Part shown: piece by piece, positions 29,401 to 37,783 of the stretch | How positions within the stretch are numbered: position 1 is the first letter of the stretch | Layout of the letters: each line of letters starts with the position of its first letter | Assembly (NCBI GenBank): GCA_027310725.1 | Contig: DAIDAG010000059.1 | Coordinates: forward strand, 62,001-126,000 | Length of the DNA: 64,000 nucleotides | Reading direction: 5' to 3' | Source: Sideroxydans sp. | Lineage (GTDB): Bacteria; Pseudomonadota; Gammaproteobacteria; Burkholderiales; Gallionellaceae | Translations under genes and position numbers: made by a program | Notes under the pieces: model-generated | Database searches by the model: none | Told to the model about the DNA's origin: nothing | The model's input: the letters and a program-made list of their open reading frames with translations, nothing else

Positions 29401-30026
29401 ATCAGGAATTCGCCGCGGAACTGTCGCACTTCGTGAAGCACAAGCTGGCCGATATCACGCCGGACATGGTACAGGCCCCGAGCGGTAACGGCGGCGGTTA
29501 CGGCAACGGGCGGCGCAGCAATGCGGTAGCGCTGGTGCTGGCGGGCATGGTCAGCGGCGTGCGTATCCTGCAGACGCGGCGCGGCAAGATGGCGGTGGTG
29601 ACGCTGGACGACGGCAGCGCGAAGCTGGAGATGACCGTGTTCAACGACATCTACGAGGCGAACCGTCCGTGGATACGCGACGACGAATTGCTGGTGGTGC
29701 GGGGCAAGGCCAACCTGGACGACTACTCCGGCAACATGCGCGTCACCGCGGAAGAGTTGTTCGATTTCGCGTCTGCCCGTGCTGTGTTCGCCAAGCGCCT
29801 GGATATCTTCTGTTCCATCGACGACAAGGTACGCGTTCCGCAACTGGCGGGAATGCTCAAACCCTACTGCGGCGGCCAGTGCCCGGTACAGATCAATTAT
29901 CGAAATCTCGTCGGCAGCGCTCCGCTGCGTCTTGGAGAGTCCTGGCAGGTCACTTTGCCGGATGAATTGCTCGACGGATTGCGTGCGATGTGCGGTGCGC
30001 AGAACGTGCAGGTCGTCTACGCATAA
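26454..30026 (+). CDS. dnaE: DNA polymerase III alpha subunit
   Basis: DnaE is the catalytic subunit of the replicative polymerase. The 1190-residue protein has the N-terminal PHP domain ([24 protein letters not shown]). The polymerase core has [16 protein letters not shown] carrying catalytic aspartates, [14 protein letters not shown], and [25 protein letters not shown]. Tandem HhH and OB-fold domains lie toward the C-terminus ([14 protein letters not shown]...KMAVVTLDD). It is about 30 residues longer than the E. coli enzyme (1160). Residues about 582-611 are encoded by an 88-bp palindromic repeat and lie in a variable stretch just before the conserved [10 protein letters not shown]...[10 protein letters not shown] segment. 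Confidence 0.96.
   Translation: [1190 protein letters not shown]
28199..28286. repeat. palindromic repeat inside dnaE, in frame
   Basis: Two 29-base arms (28199-28227 and 28258-28286) are inverted with 24 of 29 positions matching. The left arm starts GGATTCAGGAATTGAG and the right arm ends AATCCAAAATCCAGAATCC. The arms flank a 30-base GC-rich centre. The AATCCAAAATCCAAAATCC word is AT-rich and unlike the surrounding codon use. The whole is translated without a stop as part of DnaE. Confidence 0.85.
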
Positions 30027-30300
30027 CCCCGTTTTTGCTCTGTCGATGCCTTATGTCTCAAGTAATATGCAGCTACCCCGATATCGCACCACCATAACCC
30101 GAACCGGGATCGTCTGCCGGGTGTGCTTTTCGATTGTCCTTTCAAGATTCACGCAATTTCTGTCAAGATTCATTCCGGGCTCAACGGAAAGCGGCAAAAG
30201 CGTGCCGTGGTTCCGAACCCGTTTACGGCCATCCCGGTATGTTTTCATGGAATCTTTGCATCGGGTTGAGTTCGCCAATTCAGATCAGGAGTGTCCCCAA

Positions 30301-30921
30301 ATGTCCAAGGTCACCAAAGTGCTGTTCATGTTTTGCATCGGGCTGGGTGTCACTGCATGTTCCACACCGGCCGCCAAAGTGGAAAAAATGGCAGCGTGCG
30401 TGTTTCCGGATTCCGACGATGCGGCTCCCCCGTGGGTGTGCGGCGCTCCTGTTGAAGGTATGGCCGCAGGGGCGGTCGGCTCGGCAGCAAGATCGGATGC
30501 GGGTACCGCCTTCATGAAGCAGATTGCCGCGAATGCGGCGCGCGCCGAACTCGCGCAGACCATGAAAGTGCAAGCGCAGACCCTGATCGAACAATATGCC
30601 GAAACAAGCGGTGCCGGGAGCAAGGAAATGGTTGGCCGCGTGCGTGCTTCGGTGGCTAGGCAAATCACCGGTCAAACGCTTTACGGCTCCCGCGTGTTCA
30701 AAAGTATGGTGGCGCCGGACGGAGAGATGTTCGTGCTTGTGGGTCTCGATGAGCCCGGAATACAGAGCGTCGTCGAAACTGCGATCAAGGCCAGCATGAA
30801 CAACGATCAGGCAATCTGGAAACAATTCAAGACAAAAATGAATCTGGATGAGCTTGCTGCTGAAATCGCAAAACAGAAAGAGGGGCCTGCCGCGGCGGGC
30901 CCGGATAACGCGCAGCACTGA
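30301..30921 (+). CDS. LPP20-like lipoprotein
   Basis: This 206-residue predicted lipoprotein has signal peptide VLFMFCIGLGVTACS, with the lipid-acceptor cysteine at about residue 20. The mature part has the repeated Ala-rich helices and the AARAELAQTMKVQAQTLIEQY...TGQTLYGSRVFKSMVAPDGEMFVLVGL pattern of the LPP20/LPP-like family (flagellar-sheath or outer-membrane associated in some species). Its function is unknown. The start at 30301 was chosen because it begins a proper lipoprotein signal; the frame is open upstream but out of character. The 274 bases between dnaE and this gene show no other feature. Confidence 0.8.
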   Translation: MSKVTKVLFMFCIGLGVTACSTPAAKVEKMAACVFPDSDDAAPPWVCGAPVEGMAAGAVGSAARSDAGTAFMKQIAANAARAELAQTMKVQAQTLIEQYAETSGAGSKEMVGRVRASVARQITGQTLYGSRVFKSMVAPDGEMFVLVGLDEPGIQSVVETAIKASMNNDQAIWKQFKTKMNLDELAAEIAKQKEGPAAAGPDNAQH

Positions 30922-31133
30922 TCATTCCCCGGAAGCGATGCGTGCAGTCACGCGAGCCTGAAACCGGGGCGCGTATCGGGCTCAGTGCTGCAATTGATGA
31001 CTCGTACGGGTTACCCCGTTGGGGTAGATGGCCCTAAACGGTGATTCCTTTCTTGAATAGCCTCCGAACGCAGGAGTAGAATCGCACGCCTGCAAGATGC
31101 GCATTCAATTGAGGGGTGTACAAGTAATACCAG

Positions 31134-33143
31134 ATGGACGCCGTTGGAATATTGCCTCTAGATGTAGTTGGCTGGCTGGTCCAGTTCTGGGTAGCTCTCG
31201 GAGTGGGAGGGCTGGCACTGCAACGCGCACCACACCTGATCAATCGCGTCATCTTTCCGCTCAGCGCGCTGACATCGCTGCTGTTGGCGCTCGCGGGACT
31301 CTGGGCCCTCGCCGCTGCGCCCAATATCCTGGTACTGCCGCTGGGTTTGCCCGATCTCCCGTTCCATCTCCGCCTCGATCCGCTGTCCGCGTTCTTCCTG
31401 ATCCTGCTGGGCGGCGCATCTCTCGGTGTGTCCCTTTATAGCGCCGGTTATTTCAAGGCCATGGCAGGCGGCACGCTCGGCCTGGTATGCCTGGAGTATC
31501 ACCTGTTCCTCGTCGGCATGACGCTGGTGCTGCTGGCGGACGATGCCTATATGTTCATGGTGGCGTGGGAGACCATGGCACTGTCATCCTATTTCCTGGT
31601 CACCACCGATCACAATATTCCCGAGATCCGCAAGGCGGGATATCTCTATCTGCTGATCGCGCATGTCGGCGCGATCGCGATCCTGCTCAGCTTCGGCGTG
31701 ATGCAGGGAGGGAACGGCATTGCTGCCTACACGTTCGATGCGATGCGTGCTGCGCACCTGACTTCGTTCTGGTCCTCGGTGGCCTTCCTGCTGGCCCTGT
31801 TCGGTTTCGGCGCGAAAGCCGGCGTGGTGCCGCTGCATGTCTGGCTGCCCGAGGCGCACCCCGCCGCGCCGTCGCCTGTGTCTGCGCTGATGAGCGGCGT
31901 GATGCTCAAGACGGCGATCTACGGCATCCTGCGCGTCACCTTCGACCTGCTGGGCACCCAGCTCTGGTGGTGGGGCGTGCTGGCATTGGCACTGGGCCTG
32001 ATCACCGCGGTGTTCGGCGTGATGTTCGCCGCCGTGCAGGGCGACATGAAACGGCTGCTGGCCTACTCCTCGATCGAGAACATCGGCCTGTTGCTGGTGG
32101 GCATCGGGTTGACCATCATCTTCCATGTCTACGGCAAGAATGCCCTGGCTGCACTGTCGCTCACCGCGACGCTGTACCACAGCCTGAACCATGCCTTCTT
32201 CAAGAGCCTGCTGTTCATCGGCACCGGCTCCATCCTGCACGCCACCGGCGAGCGCAACATGGGCCGCCTGGGCGGACTGATCCACCACATGCCTTGGGCC
32301 GCGGTGTTGATGCTGGTCGGTGTGCTGGCGATCGCCGGGCTGCCTCCGCTCAACGGCTTCGTGTCGGAATGGCTGCTGCTGCAGGCGTTCCTGCTGTCCC
32401 CGGGCTTGCCTAACAGTTACATCAACATGCTGGTGCCGGTGGCCGCGGCCGTGATCGCCCTGGCCGCCGCCCTGGCCGCCTACGTGATGGTGAAATTCTA
32501 CGGTGTCATCTTCCTCGGCCAGCCGCGCGAGAAAGCGCTGGAGCATGCGCACGATGCAGACCTGTGGGAACGCAGCGGGATGATCTGGCTGGCGCTCGCC
32601 TGCGTGGCACTGGGTCTGGCGCCCGTGTTCGTGGTGCAACAGATCGATCTGGTCTCGCACGCGCTGATCGGCTCGGGGCTGGGCAATGCCGCGACCAACT
32701 GGGTGTTCCTTGCGCCGGTCGATACCGAGCGCGCCAGCTATAGTCCGCTGTACTTCCTGCTTGCGGTACTCGGCGTGATGCTGCTCACCACGATACTGGT
32801 GCGGCGCCTGTATCACGGCCGGTTGCGCCGCAGTGCAGCCTGGGACTGCGGTTTCCCGGCGCAGACTGCGCGCATGCAGGACACCGCGGAAGGTTTCGGG
32901 CAGCCGATCCGGCGCATCTTCGAACCATTCTTCAAGATCGAGAGGGAAGTGCCGAGCCCGTTCGATACGCATCCGCGTTACCACGGGCAAACCGAAGACC
33001 GTCTGTGGTACATCCTGTATCTGCCGGTCAAGCTCCTTACCGAAAAGCTCTCGTCCCTGGCTTCGCTGTTGCAGCACGGCCGCATCCATGTGTATCTGGC
33101 CTACACCTTCGTCACCCTGGTCGTGCTGCTGGTATTCGTGTGA
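31134..33143 (+). CDS. HyfB-like proton-pumping antiporter subunit
   Basis: This 669-residue integral membrane protein of the NuoL/MrpD family is close in length to E. coli HyfB (672). It has about 16 hydrophobic helices. The key charged residues of ion-pumping subunits are present: Glu in MVAWETMALSS, Lys in GFGAKAGVVPLHVWLPEAHP and Lys in SGVMLKTAIYG, with the NHAFFKSLLFIGTGSI motif further on. It opens a six-gene operon (31134-38296) whose other members match HyfC, HyfE, HyfF, HyfG and HyfI. A Shine-Dalgarno sequence before the ATG is not obvious. Confidence 0.9.
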   Translation: MDAVGILPLDVVGWLVQFWVALGVGGLALQRAPHLINRVIFPLSALTSLLLALAGLWALAAAPNILVLPLGLPDLPFHLRLDPLSAFFLILLGGASLGVSLYSAGYFKAMAGGTLGLVCLEYHLFLVGMTLVLLADDAYMFMVAWETMALSSYFLVTTDHNIPEIRKAGYLYLLIAHVGAIAILLSFGVMQGGNGIAAYTFDAMRAAHLTSFWSSVAFLLALFGFGAKAGVVPLHVWLPEAHPAAPSPVSALMSGVMLKTAIYGILRVTFDLLGTQLWWWGVLALALGLITAVFGVMFAAVQGDMKRLLAYSSIENIGLLLVGIGLTIIFHVYGKNALAALSLTATLYHSLNHAFFKSLLFIGTGSILHATGERNMGRLGGLIHHMPWAAVLMLVGVLAIAGLPPLNGFVSEWLLLQAFLLSPGLPNSYINMLVPVAAAVIALAAALAAYVMVKFYGVIFLGQPREKALEHAHDADLWERSGMIWLALACVALGLAPVFVVQQIDLVSHALIGSGLGNAATNWVFLAPVDTERASYSPLYFLLAVLGVMLLTTILVRRLYHGRLRRSAAWDCGFPAQTARMQDTAEGFGQPIRRIFEPFFKIEREVPSPFDTHPRYHGQTEDRLWYILYLPVKLLTEKLSSLASLLQHGRIHVYLAYTFVTLVVLLVFV

Positions 33144-34102
33144 TGGAATATCTGAACCTGATCCTGGCCATCCTGTTCCAGCTCGCGCAATTGCTGCTGG
33201 TGGTATTGCTCGCGCCGCTGCTCACCGGCTGGGTCAACCAGTGCCAGGCGTGGCTGCAGAATCGCTCCGGTGCGGGCGTGCTGCAGCCGTATCGCGTGCT
33301 GCGCAAGCTGTTCCTGAAGGATGCGGTGATCGCGCACAATGCGTCGCCGCTGTTCCGCGTCACGCCTTATATTGTGTTCGGCTGCATGTGGCTGGCGGCC
33401 GCAATCATTCCGATCATCGCGGTGGACCTGCCGTTCTCGCAGGCTGCTGACGTGATCGCACTGGTCGGGGTGTTCGCGGTGGCCAGGGTGTTCCTCGCGC
33501 TGGCCGCGATGGATATCGGCACTGCGTTCGGCTCGCTCGGTGCCAGGCGCGAGATGCTGGTGTCCTTCCTTGCCGAGCCGGCCCTGCTGATGGTGTTCTT
33601 CACCGCATCGATGATCAGTCATTCCACCCAGTTGCCGCGCATCGTCGATGCATTGGCGCATCATCAGTTCATGCTGTATCCGAGCCTGGCTTTTGCGGCG
33701 CTGGCCTTCGTGATCGTGCTGCTCGCCGAGAATGCGCGCATCCCGGTGGACAATCCCACCACCCACCTCGAACTGACCATGATCCATGAGGCGATGATCC
33801 TGGAATATTCGGCGCGGCATCTGGCGCTGATCGAATGGGCCAGCAGCCTGAAATTGTTCGCATACATTTCCATCGGCATCGCGCTATTCCTGCCGCAGGG
33901 CATCATCGAGGCGGGCAACTGGGCGGGCATGCCGCTGGCCATTGCTTTGCTGCTGCTGAAGTTGCTGGCGGCGGGGGCCGGGCTTGCCGTGTTCGAGGCC
34001 ATCTCGGCCAAGCTGCGCATCTTCCGCGCACCGGAGTTCCTGGGCACCGCGTTCCTGCTGGCCGTGCTGGGCCTGTTGATCCACTTCCTGCTGGGGGCCT
34101 GA
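33143..34102 (+). CDS. HyfC/NuoH-like membrane subunit
   Basis: This 319-residue membrane protein of the NuoH/HycD/HyfC family links the hydrophilic arm to the pump subunits. The start overlaps the previous stop (TGATG). Conserved features are the first-loop motif QNRSGAGVLQPYRVLRKLFLKD and the glutamate-rich loop LLAENARIPVDNPTTHLELTMIHEAM, which in complex I lies near the quinone channel and in hydrogenases near the cluster arm. Eight or so helices are predicted. One base separates its stop from the next start. Confidence 0.9.
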   Translation: MEYLNLILAILFQLAQLLLVVLLAPLLTGWVNQCQAWLQNRSGAGVLQPYRVLRKLFLKDAVIAHNASPLFRVTPYIVFGCMWLAAAIIPIIAVDLPFSQAADVIALVGVFAVARVFLALAAMDIGTAFGSLGARREMLVSFLAEPALLMVFFTASMISHSTQLPRIVDALAHHQFMLYPSLAFAALAFVIVLLAENARIPVDNPTTHLELTMIHEAMILEYSARHLALIEWASSLKLFAYISIGIALFLPQGIIEAGNWAGMPLAIALLLLKLLAAGAGLAVFEAISAKLRIFRAPEFLGTAFLLAVLGLLIHFLLGA

Positions 34103-34103
34103 A

Positions 34104-34766
34104 ATGCAGATCCCTCTCTCCCTTCAATTCATCAACCTGCTGGCGGCATTGCTGCTGCTGATCGCGTTCGCCATGCTCACGCAGCGGCGCATCCTGTCGC
34201 TGATCAATCTGTTCGCACTGCAGGGATTCGTGCTGGCGCTCAGCACCTTCGTGGTCGCGTATTCCGCTTCGCAGCACCATTTGTATTACTCGGCCGGACT
34301 CACTTTGTTGCTGAAAGTACTGCTGCTCCCCTGGTTGCTGCATCGTTTGATACGCAAACTGAATGTGCGCTGGGACGTGGAGACGATGATCAATATTCCC
34401 ACCACCATGCTGGTCGGCATCGCGCTGGTGATCTTCTCCTTCAACCTGGCCGCACCGATCTCGCAATTGTCCGAGGGCATCACGCGCGGCCTGATCGGCA
34501 TCGCGCTGGCCAGTGTGCTGCTCTCGCTGCTGATGATGCTGACGCGGCGCAAGGCGGTTTCCCAGGTGGTTGCCTTCCTGTCGTTGGAGAACGGCCTGTT
34601 CTTCGCCGCCACCAGTGCGACGCAGGGCATGCCGCTGGTAGTGGAGCTGGGCATCGCGCTGGACGTGCTGGTGGCCACCTTCATCTTCGGTATCTTCTTC
34701 TTCCAGATCCGCGAGACGTTCGACAGCCTGGACATCACCCATATGGAGAAGCTCAAGGATGATTGA
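34104..34766 (+). CDS. HyfE-like membrane subunit
   Basis: This 220-residue protein with about seven hydrophobic helices is similar in length and order to E. coli HyfE (216), whose N-terminal part resembles NuoK. The conserved charged segment VSQVVAFLSLENGLFFAA and the C-terminal FIFGIFFFQIRETFDSLDITHMEKL match the HyfE pattern. It overlaps the next gene by 8 nt, so subunits HyfE and HyfF are translated together. Confidence 0.88.
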   Translation: MQIPLSLQFINLLAALLLLIAFAMLTQRRILSLINLFALQGFVLALSTFVVAYSASQHHLYYSAGLTLLLKVLLLPWLLHRLIRKLNVRWDVETMINIPTTMLVGIALVIFSFNLAAPISQLSEGITRGLIGIALASVLLSLLMMLTRRKAVSQVVAFLSLENGLFFAATSATQGMPLVVELGIALDVLVATFIFGIFFFQIRETFDSLDITHMEKLKDD

Positions 34767-36216
34767 CTCGCAACTCCTGGCGCTGTTGCTCATCCCGCTG
34801 TCGGGCGGACTGCTGCTGGCCGTGTTCGGTTCGCGCAGCTGGGCGGCAGAGCTCAATTCGCTGATGAGCTTCGGCACGTTCGTCGCATCGGTGATCCTGA
34901 CCATGCGCATCATCGACTCGGGACCGCAAGTCGCCTTCGGCGAAGAGTTCTTCATCGATCAGTTCAATGTCTTCCTGGTCGCATTGACCGCATTCGTCGC
35001 CTTCACGACGTCGCTGTTCTCGCGCCCTTACATGCGCATCGAGCAGCATCACGGCAAACTTTCCGTTGGCATGCTGCACCTGTATTACAGCATGTACCAG
35101 ATGTTCACCTTCGCCATGCTGGTGGCGCTGACCACCAACAACATGGGCATCGTCTGGGTGGCGATGGAAGCGGCGACGCTGACCACGGTCCTGCTGGTCA
35201 GCCTGTACCGCACCCCGGCCAGCCTTGAAGCGGCGTGGAAATATTTCATCCTGTGCGGCGTGGGCATCGCACTGGCCCTGTTCGGCACCATCCTGCTGTA
35301 CTTCGCGGCCGAACGCCTGCTCGGCGAAGGCGGCACCGCGCTGCTGTGGACACACCTGAACCAGGTCAAGTCCGGGCTGGAGCCGACCGTGCTCAAACTG
35401 GCTTTCGTGTTTCTGCTGGTGGGTTACGGGACCAAGGTCGGCCTGGTGCCGCTGCATAGCTGGCTGCCGGATGCGCATGCGGAAGGCCCGACGCCGGTTT
35501 CCGCCGTGCTTTCCGGATTGCTGCTCAACGTTGCGCTGTGCGCTGTGATGCGCAGCAAAGTGCTGGTGGACGGTTCGCTCGGGACGCATTTCGCCGGCAA
35601 CCTAATGATGGGCTTCGGCCTGCTATCGGTGGTGGTGGCTTCAGTCTCGCTGTTCAGGCAAAAGGACATCAAGCGCATGTTCGCCTATTCCTCCATCGAG
35701 CACATGGGGCTGATCACTTTTGCCTTCGGCATGGGCGGCCCGGTCGCCACCTTCGCCGGCTTGCTGCACATGACGGTGCATTCGCTGACCAAATCGGCAA
35801 TCTTCTTCGCGGTCGGCCATGCGGTACAAAAGACCGGAACACAGGTGATGGAGAACATCCGCGGTCTGCTGCAAGTCAGTCCCACAGTCGGATGGGGATT
35901 GGCGCTGGGCACGTTCGCCATTCTGGGGATGCCGCCATTCGGCGTGTTCTCCAGCGAGTTCCTGATCATCACCACCGCCATGCACGAATATCCCTGGACC
36001 ACGCCGATCCTGCTGATCGCGTTGGGCATCGCCTTCGCCGCCATCTTCGGCAAGATCCAGCCTGTCGTGTTCGGCGAGACCACCGCGAAACGGTTGCCGC
36101 ACTCCCCGGCGCTCATTCCGGTTTTTGCCCACCTGCTGCTGGTGTTGATGCTCGGCCTGTACATGCCGCCCTATCTGGCCAACTGGTACCGCCAGGCGGC
36201 GGCGCTGCTGGGGTAA
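34759..36216 (+). CDS. HyfF-like proton-pumping antiporter subunit
   Basis: This 485-residue membrane protein of the NuoN/NuoM/HyfF family has about 14 helices. Charged in-membrane residues include Glu in WVAMEAATLTTV, Lys in GYGTKVGLVPLHSWLPDAHAEGPTP and Lys in HSLTKSAIFFAVG. The position equivalent to the second middle Lys is Asn here (LSGLLLNVALCAV). It is the second pump-type subunit of the operon; no HyfD-like third one is present. It ends six bases before the large-subunit gene. Confidence 0.9.
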   Translation: MIDSQLLALLLIPLSGGLLLAVFGSRSWAAELNSLMSFGTFVASVILTMRIIDSGPQVAFGEEFFIDQFNVFLVALTAFVAFTTSLFSRPYMRIEQHHGKLSVGMLHLYYSMYQMFTFAMLVALTTNNMGIVWVAMEAATLTTVLLVSLYRTPASLEAAWKYFILCGVGIALALFGTILLYFAAERLLGEGGTALLWTHLNQVKSGLEPTVLKLAFVFLLVGYGTKVGLVPLHSWLPDAHAEGPTPVSAVLSGLLLNVALCAVMRSKVLVDGSLGTHFAGNLMMGFGLLSVVVASVSLFRQKDIKRMFAYSSIEHMGLITFAFGMGGPVATFAGLLHMTVHSLTKSAIFFAVGHAVQKTGTQVMENIRGLLQVSPTVGWGLALGTFAILGMPPFGVFSSEFLIITTAMHEYPWTTPILLIALGIAFAAIFGKIQPVVFGETTAKRLPHSPALIPVFAHLLLVLMLGLYMPPYLANWYRQAAALLG

Positions 36217-36222
36217 ACAACT

Positions 36223-37773
36223 ATGCCGATCAAACATCCCAATTTGAAACTGAGCCGCCTGACCGACGCATTGCCGGCCTGGACTGGCGACATTGCGCCG
36301 GACGATCTGCACGAGATCTGCCGGCAAGTGCATGACGGCGGCGGCAGGCTGGTGGCATTGTGGGGCAGCGATGCCAGGCTGCAATTCGGCGGCTTCAAGT
36401 TGCACGTGGTACTCGTCAATGAAACCGGCATGGTGTGTCTGAACGTGCAGCTGTCAGCAGAGCAACCCGTGTATCCGGACATCAGCCAGATATTCCCGGC
36501 GGCGAATCGCATGCAGCGGGCGACGTACGACCTGCTCGGCATCTATGCACAGGAAGGTCACGATCATCGCAAATGGCTGCGCCACGGCGCCTGGCACAGC
36601 GGCAGTTTCCCCCTGCGCAAGGATTTCGATGCCGCAGCGAGCCGCACCGAAGAGCCTGACGACTACGCCTTCGTGCGAGTGGAAGGGCAGGGCGTGCATG
36701 AGATACCGGTGGGGCCGGTGCATGCGGGCATCATCGAGCCGGGGCACTTCCGCTTCTCCATCATCGGCGAGCGCGTGCTGCGCCTCGAAGAACGTCTCGG
36801 CTATGTGCACAAGGGCATCGAGAAGCGCTTCGAGAGCATGAGCCTGCAGCAGGGCGCAAAGCTGGCGGGTCGCGTGAGCGGCGACAGCACGGTCGCCTAT
36901 GCCTGGGCCTATGCGATGGCAGCGGAAAGCATCGGCGGCGTAACGCCGGCGAGTCGTGCGCTCTGGCTGCGCGCGTTGCTGCTGGAACGCGAACGTGTCG
37001 CCAATCACCTGGGCGACCTCGGCTATCTGGGCAACGACGTCGCGCTGTCGTTCGGTCTTTCCCAGTTCTGGATCCTCAAGGAACAGGTGCTGCGCAACAA
37101 CGCGACAGTGTTCGGTCATCGCTACCTGATGGACAAGATCGTGCCGGGCGGTGTCACGGTAAACCTTGATATCGAAGGCAAGCGCATCATCGAGCAGGAA
37201 TGCGACATGCTGGAACAGCAAGTGCGGCTCCTGCGGGGTATCTACGACGAGCATGCGGGCATGCAGGACCGGTTCATCGGCACCGGCAGGGTGGAGCCGA
37301 AACTGGCCGCTCAGCTCGGCCTGTGTGGACTTGCCGGACGCGCCAGCGCCCAGGCCTGGGATGCACGCGTACAGTTTGCCTGCTCGCCGTATGACAAGCT
37401 GAATGTGCAGATGGCGACCTATCGCAACGGCGATGTCGCGGCACGCGTCATCGTGCGCTTCGACGAATTGTTCGAATCGTTGCGCTTGCAGAGCGAGATA
37501 TTGGCCAAACTGGTGAATGAGGAAGACAAGCCGTCGCTGCTGGAAAAGCTGCCCGGCAACGGATTCGGCATCGGCATGGTAGAAGGCTGGCGCGGGGAAG
37601 TGCTGGTGGCGATCCATACCGATGCCGGGGGAAATCTGGCGCGCGTGCATCCGCACGACCCCTCCTGGCAGAACTGGCCGCTGCTGGAACATGCGGTCAT
37701 CGACAACATCGTGCCGGATTTTCCGCTCATCAATAAATCGTTCAACCTGAGCTACTCGGGGCAGGACCTGTAG
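36223..37773 (+). CDS. HyfG-like large subunit lacking all Ni ligands (Ehr type)
   Basis: This 516-residue fusion joins a NuoC-like N-terminal domain (about 1-135) to a NuoD/hydrogenase-large-subunit domain. It keeps family motifs such as GYVHKGIEKRFE, LLLERERVANHL, GLAGRASAQAWDAR and the EGWRGEVLV loop. The two motifs that bind the NiFe centre are gone. The N-terminal RxCGxC is RVSGDS (Ser219, Ser222), and the C-terminal DPCxxC is NLSYSG (Ser510, Gly513). The protein ends three residues later, whereas E. coli HycE (569 residues) continues. It therefore cannot hold a NiFe cluster by the known mode. Quinone or another small molecule may occupy the pocket, which is inference. Confidence 0.9.
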   Translation: MPIKHPNLKLSRLTDALPAWTGDIAPDDLHEICRQVHDGGGRLVALWGSDARLQFGGFKLHVVLVNETGMVCLNVQLSAEQPVYPDISQIFPAANRMQRATYDLLGIYAQEGHDHRKWLRHGAWHSGSFPLRKDFDAAASRTEEPDDYAFVRVEGQGVHEIPVGPVHAGIIEPGHFRFSIIGERVLRLEERLGYVHKGIEKRFESMSLQQGAKLAGRVSGDSTVAYAWAYAMAAESIGGVTPASRALWLRALLLERERVANHLGDLGYLGNDVALSFGLSQFWILKEQVLRNNATVFGHRYLMDKIVPGGVTVNLDIEGKRIIEQECDMLEQQVRLLRGIYDEHAGMQDRFIGTGRVEPKLAAQLGLCGLAGRASAQAWDARVQFACSPYDKLNVQMATYRNGDVAARVIVRFDELFESLRLQSEILAKLVNEEDKPSLLEKLPGNGFGIGMVEGWRGEVLVAIHTDAGGNLARVHPHDPSWQNWPLLEHAVIDNIVPDFPLINKSFNLSYSGQDL

Positions 37774-37783
37774 GGGCGAGCAG

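Noticed and set aside
31584-33089. Minus-strand open frame opposite the HyfB-like gene
   Set aside because: It is Gln/His/Arg-rich shadow sequence; the plus strand carries the membrane protein with its charged-helix motifs.
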